Origin: CAKRJP01 sp963589425
GTDB taxonomy: Bacteria; Bacillota; Clostridia; Lachnospirales; Lachnospiraceae
DNA length: 6,282 bases
Direction: 5' to 3'
Assembly: GCA_963589425.1 (NCBI GenBank)
Contig: CAVAKZ010000100.1
Coordinates: 1 to 6,282 of the forward strand
Under the pieces are notes generated by a model. That model searched no databases. It was not told the DNA's origin and was given only the letters and a program-made list of their open reading frames with translations. Below, piece by piece: positions 5,529-6,282 of the stretch (position 1 is its first letter; every line of letters starts with the position of its first letter). The translations under genes were made by a program, and so were the position numbers.

Positions 5529-6266
5529 TTACTCTTCTACGTACTCCTCAGCCTCAGCTGCCTCTTCGTAGTCAACGCTTGTTGCACCCTGGTTAGCTTC
5601 TACAACTGCATCAGCCATCTTAGATACAATAAGTTTAACTGCACGAATTGCATCGTCGTTACCTGGAATTACATAATCCAACTCTTCAGGATCGCAGTTT
5701 GTATCAGCGATTCCGATAAGCGGAATACCAAGTGTGTGAGCTTCCTGTACACAGATTCTCTCCTTCTTAGGATCTACTACGAAGATTGCTGAAGGAAGTT
5801 CCTTCATATCCTTGATACCACCAAGGTTCTTCTCAAGCTTCTCCCACTCTTTCTTAAGTTTGATAACTTCTTTCTTAGGAAGTACGTCGAATGTTCCATC
5901 CTCAGACATTCTCTCGATATCCTTAAGACGAGCGATTCTGCTCTTGATTGTCTTGAAGTTTGTAAGCATTCCTCCAAGCCATCTCTCATTTACATAATAC
6001 ATTCCGCAACGCTCAGCCTCTGTCTTGATTGCATCCTGAGCCTGCTTCTTAGTTCCTACAAAAAGGATTGTGCCGCCTTCTGCTGCAATATCAGATACTG
6101 CCTTGTATGCATCGTCTACCATACCAACAGACTTCTGAAGATCGATGATATAAATACCATTTCTCTCTGTGTAGATATATGGAGCCATCTTAGGGTTCCA
6201 TCTTCTAGTCTGATGTCCAAAGTGAACACCTGCTTCTAAAAGTTGCTTCATTGAAATAACGCTCAT
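5529..6266 (-). CDS. rpsB: 30S ribosomal protein S2
   Basis: This 245-residue protein is a late-assembling protein of the small ribosomal subunit, located between head and body, and is needed for binding of S1 where S1 exists. Family signatures are plain: GVHFGHQTRRWNPKM (13-27), the LFVGTKKQAQ strand-loop (68-77), YVNERWLGGMLTNF (91-104), the coiled-coil hairpin region (about 105-155), and FVVDPKKE followed by EAHTLGIPLIGIADTNCDP (162-193) and VIPGNDDAIRAVKL (199-212). The acidic C-terminal tail (EEAAEAEEYVEE) is typical. The gene is complete. The start is set at MSVISMKQ because GGAGG at 6275-6279 lies 8 nt upstream; the upstream in-frame ATG overlaps that site. Its promoter and any leader for autoregulation lie beyond the window. 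tsf follows in the same operon. Confidence 0.98.
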   Translation of the reverse strand: MSVISMKQLLEAGVHFGHQTRRWNPKMAPYIYTERNGIYIIDLQKSVGMVDDAYKAVSDIAAEGGTILFVGTKKQAQDAIKTEAERCGMYYVNERWLGGMLTNFKTIKSRIARLKDIERMSEDGTFDVLPKKEVIKLKKEWEKLEKNLGGIKDMKELPSAIFVVDPKKERICVQEAHTLGIPLIGIADTNCDPEELDYVIPGNDDAIRAVKLIVSKMADAVVEANQGATSVDYEEAAEAEEYVEE

Positions 6267-6274
6267 GTTTCTTT

Positions 6275-6279
6275 CCTCC
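6275..6279 (-). promoter_or_regulatory. Ribosome-binding site of rpsB
   Basis: GGAGG on the minus strand is 8 nt before the ATG at 6266. It overlaps an in-frame ATG at 6281, which therefore cannot be the working start. Confidence 0.85.
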
Positions 6280-6282
6280 ATT

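Noticed and set aside
5027..5792. Plus-strand open frames of 147 and 165 codons opposite tsf and rpsB
   Set aside because: They lie antisense to strongly conserved genes, have cysteine- and serine-rich compositions typical of shadow frames, and show no ribosome-binding site.
6267..6281. Upstream in-frame ATG for rpsB (MEERN extension)
   Set aside because: This ATG overlaps the GGAGG ribosome-binding site, and S2 proteins begin at the MSVISMKQ equivalent.

Overview
The window reads as core and surface-protein DNA from a low-GC Gram-positive anaerobe, most likely a Lachnospiraceae-type Clostridia. The evidence is the S2 and EF-Ts sequences, the strong GGAGG ribosome-binding sites, the AT-rich spacers, and a cell-wall-anchored adhesin with a C-terminal sorting signal. 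The genus cannot be fixed from sequence alone. All recognised genes lie on the minus strand, so transcription runs from high to low coordinates.

Region by region along transcription: rpsB (ribosomal protein S2, 6266 to 5529) is followed after 28 nt by tsf (elongation factor Ts, 5500 to 4568). These form the usual translation operon, which ends at a hairpin terminator at 4494-4537. An AT-rich spacer follows, then a good sigma-A-type promoter (TTGACA, 17 nt, TATAGT). This drives a 1259-residue secreted surface protein (4226 to 447) with a signal peptide, an acidic linker, an N-terminal beta-rich domain, five divergent Cna-collagen-binding-like repeats, two Cna-B-type domains, a Ser/Thr-rich stalk, a VQTG-type sorting motif, a membrane segment and a basic tail. 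It ends at a second terminator (351-394) that closely resembles the tsf one. Next is a roughly 300-nt non-coding stretch with a long imperfect stem and a third terminator (128-159). Last is the first 14 codons of a probable MBL-fold (beta-CASP-like) hydrolase running off the window at position 1.

rpsB and tsf work together in translation. The adhesin is a separate transcription unit whose product would be exported by Sec and fixed to the wall by a sortase encoded elsewhere. The most interesting signals are: (1) an 8-G homopolymer early in the adhesin gene, where gain or loss of one G gives a stop within ten codons, a classic layout for phase variation; (2) repeated Lys/Asp/Asn triads suggesting a chain of self-crosslinked domains; (3) the structured non-coding segment upstream of the MBL gene, including a possible alternative pairing with the terminator arm; and (4) the two sibling terminators that flank the adhesin as diverged direct repeats.
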